Part shown: positions 17,077 through 26,640 of the stretch, piece after piece
Layout: each line of letters starts with the position of its first letter
Numbering within the stretch: position 1 is the stretch's first letter
From: Oxalobacteraceae sp. CFBP 13730
Lineage (GTDB): Bacteria > Pseudomonadota > Gammaproteobacteria > Burkholderiales > Burkholderiaceae_D
Assembly (NCBI GenBank): GCA_014841835.1
Contig: JACYUQ010000003.1
Location: forward strand, 248,001-312,000
Reading direction: 5' to 3'
DNA length: 64,000 bases
The notes under the pieces: generated by a model
The model's input: the letters and a program-made list of their open reading frames with translations, nothing else
Told to the model about the DNA's origin: nothing
Databases searched by the model: none
Translations under genes and position numbers: made by a program

Positions 17077-20000
17077 TTACCGCGCCTCGAGCAGCTCCAC
17101 TTCGGCCAGCTCGAATGCGGCACCCTGCGCAAAGCGCAAGCGGTACGCTTTGTACACGCCTGGCTTGGCGATGCCGAATGGCCGCAGCTGACGCTCCCAG
17201 GCAAAGACTTCGTTCTCGCGCGTGTCGAGCGCCACCCAGCCACCCTTGGCGTCCCGGCCCTCCAGCGTCCACGACACCTTGCCCAGCGGCGCCTTGCCGC
17301 CGGTGAGCGTGTAGTGGCTGATGCGGGCGCTCTTGGTCAGGTTGACACCGATGTTCGCTGCCGCCGGCACTTCCACTGCCGTCGCCGCATCGTCGTCGGT
17401 CAGCGGCGCGGGCGCGCGTTTGCCGTCCAACGTGAGTGTGGCGCCTTTGCTGCGGTCGGCCAGGCCTGCAGGGCGTTTGCCAACAGGCGTCAGCGACGCC
17501 GGCAAGTCACCTGCCCCGGTGCCCCAGGTCGACGGCGTGCTGCCCATCGTGAATTCCAGCGTCGCGCCGCCAGCGATATCGTCGTGGCGGATCCATGGTT
17601 TGGTCCACGGCTTGCCATTGACGGTGAGCGACTGCACGTAGACGTTCTCCAGGCTGTTGTTATGCGCGACCACGGACAGCGTGCGGCCGTTTTCCAGGCG
17701 CACGTCGGTGCGCGCGAATGCCGGCGAGCCGATCACGTATTCCGGGGACCCCATCCGCAGCGGATACAGGCCCATCATCGCGAACGTGTACCAGGCCGAC
17801 ATCTCGCCATTGTCTTCGTCACCCGCGTAGCCCTGCCCGATCTCGCTGCCCAGGTACAGGCGCGCCAGGATGTCGCGCGTGATCTTCTGCGTCTTGGCCG
17901 GCTGGCCGGCGGCCGCGTACATCCATGGGATGTGGTGCGACGGCTGGTTGCTGTGGGCGTACATCCCCATGCGCACGTCGCGCGCTTCCGTCATTTCATG
18001 GATCACCTGGCGATAGCTGCCCGAGAATGCCGCCTGCGCCGTCTCCGGTGTGGCGAAGAAGGTGTCGAGGCGCTTGCCCAGCGCGGCTCGTCCGCCCATC
18101 AAGCTGGCCAGCCCTTCGGCGTCGTGCGGCACGGTGAACGCAAAATTCCAGGCATTGGCTTCGGTGTAGTCACCGCCCCAGCGGCGCGGATCGAAGGCCT
18201 TGGCCAGTTCGCGCCACGCGCCCTTGGCGTCGCGGCCGCGGAAGAAGCCCGTGGCCGGGTCGTACAGGTGGACGTAATCAGTGGCGCGCGCACCGAAGTA
18301 CGCTGCTTCCTCGCGGTAGCGGCGGCCACGCGCGGTGTCGCCCTCGCCGCCGGCCAGCGCGGTGGCCATCTGCGCCAGGCCAAAGTCGTTCAGTGCGCCT
18401 TCGAGCGTCCACGACATGCCTTCATGGACCGACGCATCGGCATAGCCGCGGTACATCGATTTGCCCAGACCCTTGCGCCCGACGTTCGACACGGGCGGCA
18501 CGACGGTCGCATTCTTCAACGCCGCCTCATAGGCCTGGTGCGCATCGAAGCCACGCACGCCCTTGAGCCAGGCGTCAGCAAACGCGACGTCGGAACTGGT
18601 GCCGACCATCAGGTCAGCATAGCCCGGCGACGACCAGCGCGCCACCCAGCCGCCGTCGCGATACTGCTGCAGGAAGCCATCGACCATCTCGCCGGCGCGG
18701 GTTGGCGCCAGCAGCGCGTAGGCCGGCCAGGTGGTGCGGAAGGTGTCCCAGAAGCCGTTATTGACATACACCTTGCCAGCGACGACGGGCGCGGACGTCT
18801 TGTCGTCGTCGCCACCGGTCTTCGCCTGCGACCAGCCGCTCTGGTCGGCGTGGCGCCAGTCGGGCTGCTGCGCACTGCCGACGTTTTCGTGGCCGACGTT
18901 CGGGTACAGGAACAGGCGGTACAGATTCGAATAGACCGTCGTCAGCTGGTCGTCGCTGGCGCCGTCCACCTTTACTCGGCCCAGTTCCTTGTCCCAGGCC
19001 GCCTGCGCGCGCTCGCGCACGGTGTCGAAGCCGGCGTCGCCAATTTCCAGCGCGAGGTTTTTCTCCGCCTGCTCGACCGAAATCAGCGACGTGGCGATGC
19101 GCATGCGCACTTCGCCGCCGTCGGCCTTGAACTTGATGTAGCCGGTCGGACGGCCCGTCTCCAAGGGACCGCTGGCCTGCCAGCGCTGGTCGAAGCGGGC
19201 GAACACGAACATGCGCGTCGCGCCGTTCGACAGGCCGCTGCGCGTGTCGGTGTAGCCGCGCAGCGTCTGCGTGGCCGCGTCCAGGCGCAGGCCGCCGCGC
19301 GCATCGACGTTATCGAACAGCAGGTTGGCGTCGCCCCCTTGCGGGAAGCGGAAGCGGAAGATCGCCGCCCGCTCGCTTGGCGCGATCTCGGCGCGGATGC
19401 CGTTGTCGAAGTCCACGCGGTACGTGTGCGCGCGCGCCACTTCGTTATCGTGCGAGAACGACAGCGCGCGGCGCTTGCGGTCGGCGTCGGGCTGGCCGCT
19501 CGCGTTCGACGGCATGATCTGGAAGGTCTGGCGGTCGCCCATCCAGGGGCTCGGCTGGTGGCTCAGCGACAGCGCCTGCAGGCGCGGGCGGTTGTTCTCG
19601 TCATTCTGCTCGTTCCAGCGATACAGCCAGCTCAGGGTGCTGGCATCGGTGGCGGGCGTCCAGAAGTTGAAGCCGTGCGGCATCGCCGTGGCCGGGATAT
19701 TGTTCCCGCGCGAGAAGGTGCCGTTGGCTTGCGTGCCGCGCGTGGTCAGCACGTGGTCGCTCAATCGCTTGACGCCGCCCTGGACCTGCTCGCCGATGAC
19801 GATGTCATCGAGCCAGCCGCTGGCGCCGGCGGCCGCGGTGGGCTGCAGCGCCAGCTCGATTGACTTGATGCGGCGCCCCGCCAGGCTGCCCAGGCGCACC
19901 GACTTGTGCGCCCACTGCTGCGGATACAGCGTGTTCGACCTGGCCTGCGCCGCCGCGTCAATGCGCACGCCATGGTTGTCGCGCAGGTCCAGGCTCGAGA

Positions 20001-20394
20001 TGCGGCGGCCGTCGTCCAGCACCAGGTCCAGCGCCACGCCGGTCGAGGTGGCGATGTCGCCATCGACGATCTCGGGCAGCACCTTCCACGACAGGACCGT
20101 GTCGGCGGTGATCGCCAGATCGACCGCGAACAGCGGCAGGCGCCCGCCCTTGCCGTCCGCGCGATATTGCAGCGCGCGCAAACCGGTATAGCCGGTCTTC
20201 GCCTTGGCAGCATACGGCTTGTCGGGGCCACTGCCCGGCGTGACACGGATGCCTTCGCCCGTGCCGGTGGCAGGAAGCGGCTCGTTCGCTTCGAACGAGG
20301 TGGCAAAGCTGTTTGCAGTGCGGGGTTCGGCGGCACTGGCCATGCTGGCCAGCAGCATGGCCACGGCGGCGCCGATGGTGTGGGTCTTGTTCAT
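17077..20394 (-). CDS. Exported multidomain GH92 alpha-mannosidase (second copy)
   Basis: The protein has 1105 residues with a signal peptide (MNKTHTIGAAVAMLLASMASA). About residues 25-210 form a beta-rich galactose-binding-like module ('SFATSFEANEPLP', 'SGWLDDIVIGE'). The GH92 catalytic region follows, with 'PHGFNFWTPATD', 'HEGMSWTLEGAL' (Glu658) and 'GDEDNGEMSAWYTF' (Asp859, Glu860, Asp861). The last 130 residues look like a second F5/8-type carbohydrate-binding domain ('HYTLTGGKAPLGKVSWTLEGRD'). It overlaps the GH2 gene by ATGA and is the last gene of the receptor operon. The extra modules suggest it works on larger or insoluble mannosides than the 807-residue copy. Confidence 0.92.
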   Translation of the reverse strand: MNKTHTIGAAVAMLLASMASAAEPRTANSFATSFEANEPLPATGTGEGIRVTPGSGPDKPYAAKAKTGYTGLRALQYRADGKGGRLPLFAVDLAITADTVLSWKVLPEIVDGDIATSTGVALDLVLDDGRRISSLDLRDNHGVRIDAAAQARSNTLYPQQWAHKSVRLGSLAGRRIKSIELALQPTAAAGASGWLDDIVIGEQVQGGVKRLSDHVLTTRGTQANGTFSRGNNIPATAMPHGFNFWTPATDASTLSWLYRWNEQNDENNRPRLQALSLSHQPSPWMGDRQTFQIMPSNASGQPDADRKRRALSFSHDNEVARAHTYRVDFDNGIRAEIAPSERAAIFRFRFPQGGDANLLFDNVDARGGLRLDAATQTLRGYTDTRSGLSNGATRMFVFARFDQRWQASGPLETGRPTGYIKFKADGGEVRMRIATSLISVEQAEKNLALEIGDAGFDTVRERAQAAWDKELGRVKVDGASDDQLTTVYSNLYRLFLYPNVGHENVGSAQQPDWRHADQSGWSQAKTGGDDDKTSAPVVAGKVYVNNGFWDTFRTTWPAYALLAPTRAGEMVDGFLQQYRDGGWVARWSSPGYADLMVGTSSDVAFADAWLKGVRGFDAHQAYEAALKNATVVPPVSNVGRKGLGKSMYRGYADASVHEGMSWTLEGALNDFGLAQMATALAGGEGDTARGRRYREEAAYFGARATDYVHLYDPATGFFRGRDAKGAWRELAKAFDPRRWGGDYTEANAWNFAFTVPHDAEGLASLMGGRAALGKRLDTFFATPETAQAAFSGSYRQVIHEMTEARDVRMGMYAHSNQPSHHIPWMYAAAGQPAKTQKITRDILARLYLGSEIGQGYAGDEDNGEMSAWYTFAMMGLYPLRMGSPEYVIGSPAFARTDVRLENGRTLSVVAHNNSLENVYVQSLTVNGKPWTKPWIRHDDIAGGATLEFTMGSTPSTWGTGAGDLPASLTPVGKRPAGLADRSKGATLTLDGKRAPAPLTDDDAATAVEVPAAANIGVNLTKSARISHYTLTGGKAPLGKVSWTLEGRDAKGGWVALDTRENEVFAWERQLRPFGIAKPGVYKAYRLRFAQGAAFELAEVELLEAR

Positions 20395-23090
20395 GGGGTG
20401 ATCTTCCAGGAAGTTGGGTTGGTCGCGCGCATGGCATCACGCAGCGAACGGACATGAAGGGCGGCGCGCAGCACGCTGTCGCTGGCGGTGGACGTCACGC
20501 GCACGGTGACGGGTTCGCCCGGCAGCACGGTCAACGCATTGTCGTGGAACTGCGCATCGACGTCGCCGGCATCGAGCCAGACGCCGCGCGCCAGTGTCGC
20601 TGCCGTGAGCTCGATGCGGTAGCCATCGCCATCGCGGTGCACGGTCGTGTGCAGGCCGGGATCGCGCCAGGCGACGTCTTTCGCCGGCACGAAGTAGACG
20701 ACGCCGGTCGATGCCGGCTCGCCATCCACCTGCAGCGTGAACACGGCGACGGTCGATGCAGGATCGGCGCCAAGGAGCAAGTCGGCGTCAGCATACGCGC
20801 CCGCGTCGACCGCCGACAGCGGCGCGATCGTAATAGCCTCGCGCGCATCGCGCAGCACGGCGCCATCGAGCGACATCACACGCGTGCGCAAGGACCCCCG
20901 TACGGTGTGCGTGCGGTCGTTGAGCAGGCTGACACGCGTGGCACCGCGGGCATCGCGCAATGCCGCGACGGCGACCGGCGCAAAGAAGCGGCGCGCATGA
21001 AACTGCAGCGCTTTTGGCCGGCCGAACCAGTCGATGCTCGACCACGACGCGCCCGGCCACACATCGTTGAGCTGCCAGTACAGCGAGCCCATTGTATGCG
21101 GCCGGCTGCGGCGATGGTGCAGCGCGGCCAGCTCGATTCCCTCGGCCTGCATCACCTGGCTCAGGTAGGCAAACGCAGGAAAATCAACTGGCTCGCCGAA
21201 CTGCGCCTGCACGTACTTCATCAGGCGCTCGTTGCCCTTGCCGGCCATGAACTTCTGGTGCGCTTCGATGACCGGCGTGGCCACGCCCTGCTCGGCGCGC
21301 GTGGCAAACGCATCGATCGTGCGCTGCACGGGCCACGCTTGCAGCCCGTATTCGGACATGAAGCGCGGCGTGATGTCGAGGTAATTCGACACCGGATGCG
21401 CCGGATTGCCCCACACTTCCCAGTAGTGCATGTCGCCGCTGCCGGGCGTGTTGGCCGCTTCCTGCAAATCGTTGCCGGGGGAGCTCGACCAGTAGCCGAT
21501 GCCGCCGGCTTCTTCAGCCACCACGCGGCGCAGGTCGACGCCGAACAGCGCGACATAACCGTCCCAGACCTGACTGGCAAACACCGGATCGGCGCGCTCG
21601 AGCGTCTTGCGGTGGCCCCAGTTTTTCCAGGCGATCTCCTGCTCGTTGTTGCCGCACCAGAGCACAACGCTCGGGCGGTTGCGCAGGCGCCGCACCTGGT
21701 CTCGCGCCTCGTGGACGACACTCGCGCGAAACGCCGGATCGTATGCCGGCTGCATCCCGCCGCCGAACATGAAATCCTGCCAGACCATCAGGCCCAGTTC
21801 ATCGGCGAGGTCATAGAAATCCTCGTCCTCGTAATAGCCGCCGCCCCAGCTCCTCAGCATGTTCATATTGGCGTCGGCCGCCGATTGCAGCACGCGCCGC
21901 AGTTGCTCACGCCGCACGCGCGGCTGGAACATGTCGAACGGGATCGTGTTGGCACCCTTGGCAAATACGGGAATGCCATTGATGACTAAGTAGAAGCCCT
22001 GGCCCGCGGCGTCGTGGTCACGCCGCAGTTCGACGCTGCGCAGGCCCGTGCGCGCAGCGTGTGTCGCAAGCGTGTTGTTGTTATCGCTGACGTCAAGCTG
22101 GTAGCGGTACAGCGGCTGCTTGCCATAACCGTTCGGGAACCAGCGCTGCGGATCGTCGATCCGCACCGGCAATTCAATGCGGTTGGCACCGGCGCGCAGG
22201 TCGATCCGCTTCGTTGCGGCGAGCGTGCGCTGACCGCCGGGCGCCGTCTGCCACAGGCGCAGCGTGAAGCGCCCGGCGCGCACCGCGTCCAGCGAGGCGA
22301 TGGCGGCGACGTCGGCGCGCGCGGCGTCGACGCGGTCCTGGCGTAGCTGCAGGTCGTCGATGCGCACGGCATCCCAGCTGTGCAGCACGGCGGGTTTGCC
22401 GATGCCGGCCGTGACGTAGCGCGGGCCCCAGTCCCAGCCATAGTGATAGCCGGGTTTGCGCACGAAGTTGGCGCTCAATACGTCTTTCGGTTCATCGCCA
22501 TACGGCGATGCGTAGTTGCCGGCGATCTTGTGCGGCATCGCGGCGACCTGCGGCAGCATCGTGTTGATCGGTGAGCGGAACACGATGCGCAGGATGTTGC
22601 CGTGTTCGCGCAGGCGGCCTGTCACCGGCACGCGCCAGGTGCGAAACGCATTGTTCGCATCGAGCAGCTTGACGCCGTTGAGCCAGACTTCGGCAAAGGT
22701 GTCGAGCCCGGCGAACACCAGCTCGCTGCGCGCGCGTTGCAGCACCGCGCGCGGCACGTCGAAGGCGGTGCGGTATTCCCAGTCGGCCAGGCCGATCCAC
22801 TGCAGGCCCGCTTCGGGCGCGCCGACATACGGATCGGGAATCAGGCCATGGGCCAGCAGGTCTGTGTGCACGGTGCCCGGCACGGTGGCGGCGCGCCATG
22901 GCATGAGATCGGGATGCGCCGCTTCGCGTGCGTCGCCAGGCAACAGGTGGAAGCGCCAGCCCCCGTCGATGACGAGTTTGTCGGATGGGTTGGCCAGGGC
23001 AAGGCCTGCGCAAAAGAAAAGAAGCAGGCCGGCGCACAGCGCGCGCCAGCCGCCGCCGGCCGTCGAGATCGTGTTGATCCGGTCGTTCAT
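20391..23090 (-). CDS. Exported GH2 beta-mannosidase
   Basis: The protein has 899 residues. The ATG at 23090 has AGGA 8 bases upstream and is preferred over a GTG at 23114 that would lie inside a hairpin. A hydrophobic segment near residues 17-33 acts as a signal peptide. The GH2 order is seen: sugar-binding jelly-roll ('LQWIGLADWEYRTAF', 'GLDTFAEVWLNG'), immunoglobulin-like domain, TIM barrel with acid/base Glu483 in 'LWCGNNEQE' and nucleophile Glu580 in 'FMSEYGLQAWP'. 'YHYGWDWGPRY' is typical of the beta-mannosidase branch. It should cleave the beta-linked core mannose left after GH92 trimming. It is coupled to the GH92 downstream by ATGA. Confidence 0.92.
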   Translation of the reverse strand: MNDRINTISTAGGGWRALCAGLLLFFCAGLALANPSDKLVIDGGWRFHLLPGDAREAAHPDLMPWRAATVPGTVHTDLLAHGLIPDPYVGAPEAGLQWIGLADWEYRTAFDVPRAVLQRARSELVFAGLDTFAEVWLNGVKLLDANNAFRTWRVPVTGRLREHGNILRIVFRSPINTMLPQVAAMPHKIAGNYASPYGDEPKDVLSANFVRKPGYHYGWDWGPRYVTAGIGKPAVLHSWDAVRIDDLQLRQDRVDAARADVAAIASLDAVRAGRFTLRLWQTAPGGQRTLAATKRIDLRAGANRIELPVRIDDPQRWFPNGYGKQPLYRYQLDVSDNNNTLATHAARTGLRSVELRRDHDAAGQGFYLVINGIPVFAKGANTIPFDMFQPRVRREQLRRVLQSAADANMNMLRSWGGGYYEDEDFYDLADELGLMVWQDFMFGGGMQPAYDPAFRASVVHEARDQVRRLRNRPSVVLWCGNNEQEIAWKNWGHRKTLERADPVFASQVWDGYVALFGVDLRRVVAEEAGGIGYWSSSPGNDLQEAANTPGSGDMHYWEVWGNPAHPVSNYLDITPRFMSEYGLQAWPVQRTIDAFATRAEQGVATPVIEAHQKFMAGKGNERLMKYVQAQFGEPVDFPAFAYLSQVMQAEGIELAALHHRRSRPHTMGSLYWQLNDVWPGASWSSIDWFGRPKALQFHARRFFAPVAVAALRDARGATRVSLLNDRTHTVRGSLRTRVMSLDGAVLRDAREAITIAPLSAVDAGAYADADLLLGADPASTVAVFTLQVDGEPASTGVVYFVPAKDVAWRDPGLHTTVHRDGDGYRIELTAATLARGVWLDAGDVDAQFHDNALTVLPGEPVTVRVTSTASDSVLRAALHVRSLRDAMRATNPTSWKITP

Positions 23091-23113
23091 GGCGTGATCC
23101 TGGAAAGAAGACA

Positions 23114-23140
23114 CCCTCCCCGCCAGAGTGGCGGGGAGGG
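23114..23140. terminator. Strong hairpin between receptor and GH2 genes
   Basis: A perfect 11-bp stem (CCCTCCCCGCC / GGCGGGGAGGG) with a 5-base loop lies 11 bases after the receptor stop. On the minus strand only a weak T-rich stretch follows. A partial terminator or an mRNA-end stabiliser that sets receptor above enzyme expression is plausible. Confidence 0.6.
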
Positions 23141-23151
23141 TCGATACGGAC

Positions 23152-26100
23152 TCAGAACTTGTAGTTCAGGCCCATATACGCCACACGGCCGGCGTAGTTG
23201 TTGCTGTAGAAGCGCGACTTGGTGTCGTTGCCCAGGTACGAGTGCGACTCTTCCTCGGTGGCGTTCAGGACCGATGCGGTCAGGCTCAGCTGCGGCGTGA
23301 AGTTGTACGACGCGTTCAGGTCGACCTGGCTGTACGGCGCCTCATACACGTTCAAGCCGTTCACCAGGCCGTTGACCACCAGGCCGCGGCGGTTGTACGA
23401 CGCGCGCAGCATGAGCCGGTCGGTCGAGTAGAACACCGTCACGTTGGCCTGGTTCTTGGCGCTGCCCACGAGCGGCGAGGTACCGATCTCGGTGCCGTCG
23501 GCCAGCGTGATCGCGGCCTGGTTGGTCTTGTTGTACGTGTAGTTGACCTGGAAGCCGATGCCGTTGTCGAACGTGTGCTGGCCGTACAACTCGATGCCTT
23601 TCGACACCGCGTTGCGCCCGCCGGCACTGGTCGAGTAGTTCTGCACCGCAATCGCCTCGCCACCGAGGTTCAGATTGACGTCACGCACGACCGGCACCGC
23701 GAAGTTCTTGACGTTCTTGCGGAAGATGCCGGCGCCGAGCACCGAGCCGCGGTGGAAGTACCACTCCAGGCCCAGATCGTACTGCGTGGCCTGGTACGGC
23801 TCCAGATCCTTGTTGCTGCCCGAGCCGTACCAGCCCTGGCGGTCGCCGCCACCGATCAGGCGACGGTCGTTGACGTATTCCTGGCTGAAGTAATCCAGGG
23901 CGCCCGGCGCGCCGATATCGTTGTAGCTCGGTCGCGCCACCACTTTCGAGGCGGCGCCGCGCAGCAGCAGCGTGTCGGTCAGGTCGTACGCAACGTTCAG
24001 GCTTGGCAGCACGTCGGTGTACGTGCGGTCGAGCGCGCTGACGACATACGTCGACACGTGGCCGGTGGCCGGATTGGTTTCGCTGTCCGGCAAAACCGTG
24101 AAGTTGGTCGTGCAACCTGAGCCGCTTGGCGCACCGGCGGCTGGCAAGTTACCGGCCTGACACGGTGCCGGCGTGCCGTCGGGATTATCGAAGAAGTAGT
24201 CGTTGTAGTAGTCGACCTTGTCGGTCGAATCGGCGTGCTGGCGGGTACGCACGACACGCACACCCAGATTGCCGCGCAGGCGGTCGGTCTTGAAATTGCC
24301 CTGCAAGTACATCGACGTGATCTTTTCCTCCACGTTGTAGATAAAGTTTTCTTCGTTGCGGGTCTGCATCTCGCCATACGTCTGGTTCAGGTACGAGATA
24401 TACGCCGGATAGTTGATGCCCGGGAAAGCGCTGGCTTTCAGGCCGCCCGTCAGGTTGCCCAGCGATTCGTCGTACAAGAATTCCGGACGGAACTGGTTGG
24501 CCGAGGCATCGCAGCCGCTTTGGTAACGGCTGTCGTAGTCGGCCGGATTGGCGCCCTTGCAGACCCAGTAGTTGTTGCCGGTGCTGCGGCTGGTGCCGCC
24601 ATCGCGGTACTTGGCGCCGAACTGGACCGAGTCGAGCCAGTTGCTGTCGGCGTGCCAGGTCAGGTCAGCCTGCGCGTAGTTCTGGTCGGTGCTGTTGCGG
24701 GTCCAGGACGACGAGGTCGAACCCAGGTCGATCTCGCCGATGCCGTTGCGCAGGTTCTGCATCAGCTCCGGCGCGAACGTCATCGTCGGCTTGCCGCTCA
24801 CGTCCCACGACGTGGCCGTGTTACCGAGCGACCAGCTGCCATCGGCATTTTGCCGACGCGGCTTGATCGGCATGCCAAATTGCAGTTCCGGGCCGCCCTC
24901 GGCCCAGGTGCGGCCGACCTTGAAGGTAGCGTCGACAGATTCGCCCTTCCATTCGACTTCGAAGTCAGCCGTCTGCGACAGTGCCTTCTCGCGGCTGTAG
25001 CCGCCGGCGATCTGCGGGGTCGGGATCGTGCAATCGTCCGGACCGAAACCACCGGTGTTTGCCAAGCCGGCAGCGCCAGCCTGCGCGCTGTTGCAGTAGT
25101 ACGCCTTGCCCGGGCGCGCGCTGTACTGCGCGCCCGTGACAACGGTGCCGCTCGGGTCGAACGTGAGGCCGTCGAGCAGGCGCCCGCCCGGCCAGTTGCC
25201 GTCGCCATCGTAGCGCGCGATATTCCATTCCGGGACCTTCAGCTGGTTCAGCTGCGAATTCTGCTGCAGGTCGAAGCGGAAGTAGTTGGCGGTCATGTTC
25301 AGGTTACGCAGCGGCTTGAACTGCAGCGTGAGCTGCCCGCCCTTGCGCTCTCGCTCCGTGGTGCGCACGTCCAGCGCAACGGCGGTCGGCATCGCGAACT
25401 TGGTGTAGTACTTGCCCGACTGGTCGTAGAAGCCCGACTGGCCCCACCAGAACGAATTCAGCTTGGATGGCTGGCCGTCGGCGCCCACCGGCGGCTGCGC
25501 CTTGTAGTCGTCGGCATACCATTGCCAGTTTTCGGTGCTCGCGCCCATCGTGCGCGTGGTGCGCTTTTGCTGGGTGTAGCCAACCAGGACGCCGAAGCGG
25601 TTGCTCTCGTCGTGCCAGGCGTACTGGCCGGAGAACTGCGGGTCGGTCTTCTTGGTGGTGTCGGCCCAGGTGCCTTCGGCATTAACGAATCCCGTACCCG
25701 ACTTGACGTCGAGCGGCCGGCGCGTGCGCAGGATCACCGTGCCGCCGATGCCGCCTTCGTCGAAGCGCGCTTCGGACGTCTTGTACAGCTCGGCGCTGGC
25801 CAGCATGTTCGACGGCATCAGCATGTAGTTGAACGAGCGCGATGGATCGCCATTCGATTCGGCGGTAGCGACGTAGTTGCCGTTCAGCTGGGTCAGGGTC
25901 AGGTCGGACGACAGGCCACGCACGCTGACGTTCTTGCCTTCGCCACCACTGCGGGTGACGACCACGCCCGGCACGCGCTGGAGCGCATCGGCCACGTTCT
26001 TGTCCGGGAATTTGCCCACGTCTTCAGCAGTCACCACCTCGACGATCGAATTGGCCTCGCGCTTCTGGTCGAGGCTTTTCTCGATGGAGTAGCGGAAGCC

Positions 26101-26358
26101 CGTCACCACCACCGTCGACGGGCTGGCAGCGGCAGACTGGTCGGCGGACGGCGCTTCGGTGGCTGCAGTTGCAACTGCGGTTGCGGCCGGGGCCGTTTGC
26201 ACGGCGCCTGGCTGGGCGGCTGGCGGCTGGGCCGGCTGGTCAGCCGGCATGGTCTGGGCGTGCACGGTCGACAGCGACAGCAGCGCGAGGCTGACGGCCA
26301 TGGCGATGGGCGTGACGCTGCAGCGCTGCCGTGAAGCGCGGTGGGTGTGTGAATGCAT
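23152..26358 (-). CDS. TonB-dependent receptor for oligosaccharide uptake
   Basis: The receptor has 1068 residues with an AGGAG ribosome binding site and a signal peptide ending near 'STVHAQ'. A Pro/Ala-rich linker (about 36-80) precedes the TonB-box-like 'STVVVTGFR'. The plug domain ('EVVTAEDVGKFPDKNVADALQRVPGV', 'VSVRGLSSDLTLTQLNG') and a long beta-barrel follow, ending in the outer-membrane signature 'MGLNYKF'. The barrel length and the 'IEKSLDQKREA' segment are typical of the carbohydrate receptors paired with glycosidases in Proteobacteria. As first gene of an operon with GH2 and GH92 it should take up mannose-containing glycans across the outer membrane. Confidence 0.93.
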   Translation of the reverse strand: MHSHTHRASRQRCSVTPIAMAVSLALLSLSTVHAQTMPADQPAQPPAAQPGAVQTAPAATAVATAATEAPSADQSAAASPSTVVVTGFRYSIEKSLDQKREANSIVEVVTAEDVGKFPDKNVADALQRVPGVVVTRSGGEGKNVSVRGLSSDLTLTQLNGNYVATAESNGDPSRSFNYMLMPSNMLASAELYKTSEARFDEGGIGGTVILRTRRPLDVKSGTGFVNAEGTWADTTKKTDPQFSGQYAWHDESNRFGVLVGYTQQKRTTRTMGASTENWQWYADDYKAQPPVGADGQPSKLNSFWWGQSGFYDQSGKYYTKFAMPTAVALDVRTTERERKGGQLTLQFKPLRNLNMTANYFRFDLQQNSQLNQLKVPEWNIARYDGDGNWPGGRLLDGLTFDPSGTVVTGAQYSARPGKAYYCNSAQAGAAGLANTGGFGPDDCTIPTPQIAGGYSREKALSQTADFEVEWKGESVDATFKVGRTWAEGGPELQFGMPIKPRRQNADGSWSLGNTATSWDVSGKPTMTFAPELMQNLRNGIGEIDLGSTSSSWTRNSTDQNYAQADLTWHADSNWLDSVQFGAKYRDGGTSRSTGNNYWVCKGANPADYDSRYQSGCDASANQFRPEFLYDESLGNLTGGLKASAFPGINYPAYISYLNQTYGEMQTRNEENFIYNVEEKITSMYLQGNFKTDRLRGNLGVRVVRTRQHADSTDKVDYYNDYFFDNPDGTPAPCQAGNLPAAGAPSGSGCTTNFTVLPDSETNPATGHVSTYVVSALDRTYTDVLPSLNVAYDLTDTLLLRGAASKVVARPSYNDIGAPGALDYFSQEYVNDRRLIGGGDRQGWYGSGSNKDLEPYQATQYDLGLEWYFHRGSVLGAGIFRKNVKNFAVPVVRDVNLNLGGEAIAVQNYSTSAGGRNAVSKGIELYGQHTFDNGIGFQVNYTYNKTNQAAITLADGTEIGTSPLVGSAKNQANVTVFYSTDRLMLRASYNRRGLVVNGLVNGLNVYEAPYSQVDLNASYNFTPQLSLTASVLNATEEESHSYLGNDTKSRFYSNNYAGRVAYMGLNYKF

Positions 26359-26518
26359 GTGTGTCTCCTGGTCGTGCCCTGTATGGGCTATCTTTTATGG
26401 CGGCAGCTGGTCCGGGCGGCCGTCTACCGGCAGCCTTTGCGCACCGCAACGTGAAGCGTCCCGATGTCATCGCCAGCGCGACACGTTCTCAGGGTGTCGC
26501 CTGCCGGCCTGTCGCAGA

Positions 26519-26528
26519 TTTACTAAAC
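26519..26528. promoter_or_regulatory. Putative LacI operator, downstream of the receptor promoter
   Basis: TTTA-C-TAAAC carries the same TTTA-N-TAAA core as the sites near lacI. It lies about 60 bases downstream of the receptor -10 box, in the untranslated leader. Confidence 0.65.
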
Positions 26529-26581
26529 GGCGGGCATCTCTTCTGCATGTTGCAGGGGGCGTGCAAACCGGTACCGCAAAT

Positions 26582-26611
26582 TTATACAAGTAGTGTGTGA
26601 AGCCTCAACAA
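26582..26611 (-). promoter_or_regulatory. Sigma70-like promoter of the receptor-GH2-GH92 operon
   Basis: On the minus strand: -35 TTGTTG (26611-26606), an 18-base spacer, -10 GTATAA (26587-26582). This leaves a leader of more than 200 bases before the receptor ATG. It is flanked by operators in the same layout as the lacI promoter. Confidence 0.55.
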
Positions 26612-26640
26612 ACTTTGGCGGTTTTCGTGAAGTTTAGTGC

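Noticed and set aside
17071..19863. 930-codon plus-strand open frame antisense to the second GH92 gene
   Set aside because: It is a GC-rich shadow frame: composition is extreme in R, A, V and H with no family pattern, while the minus strand encodes an unmistakable GH92.
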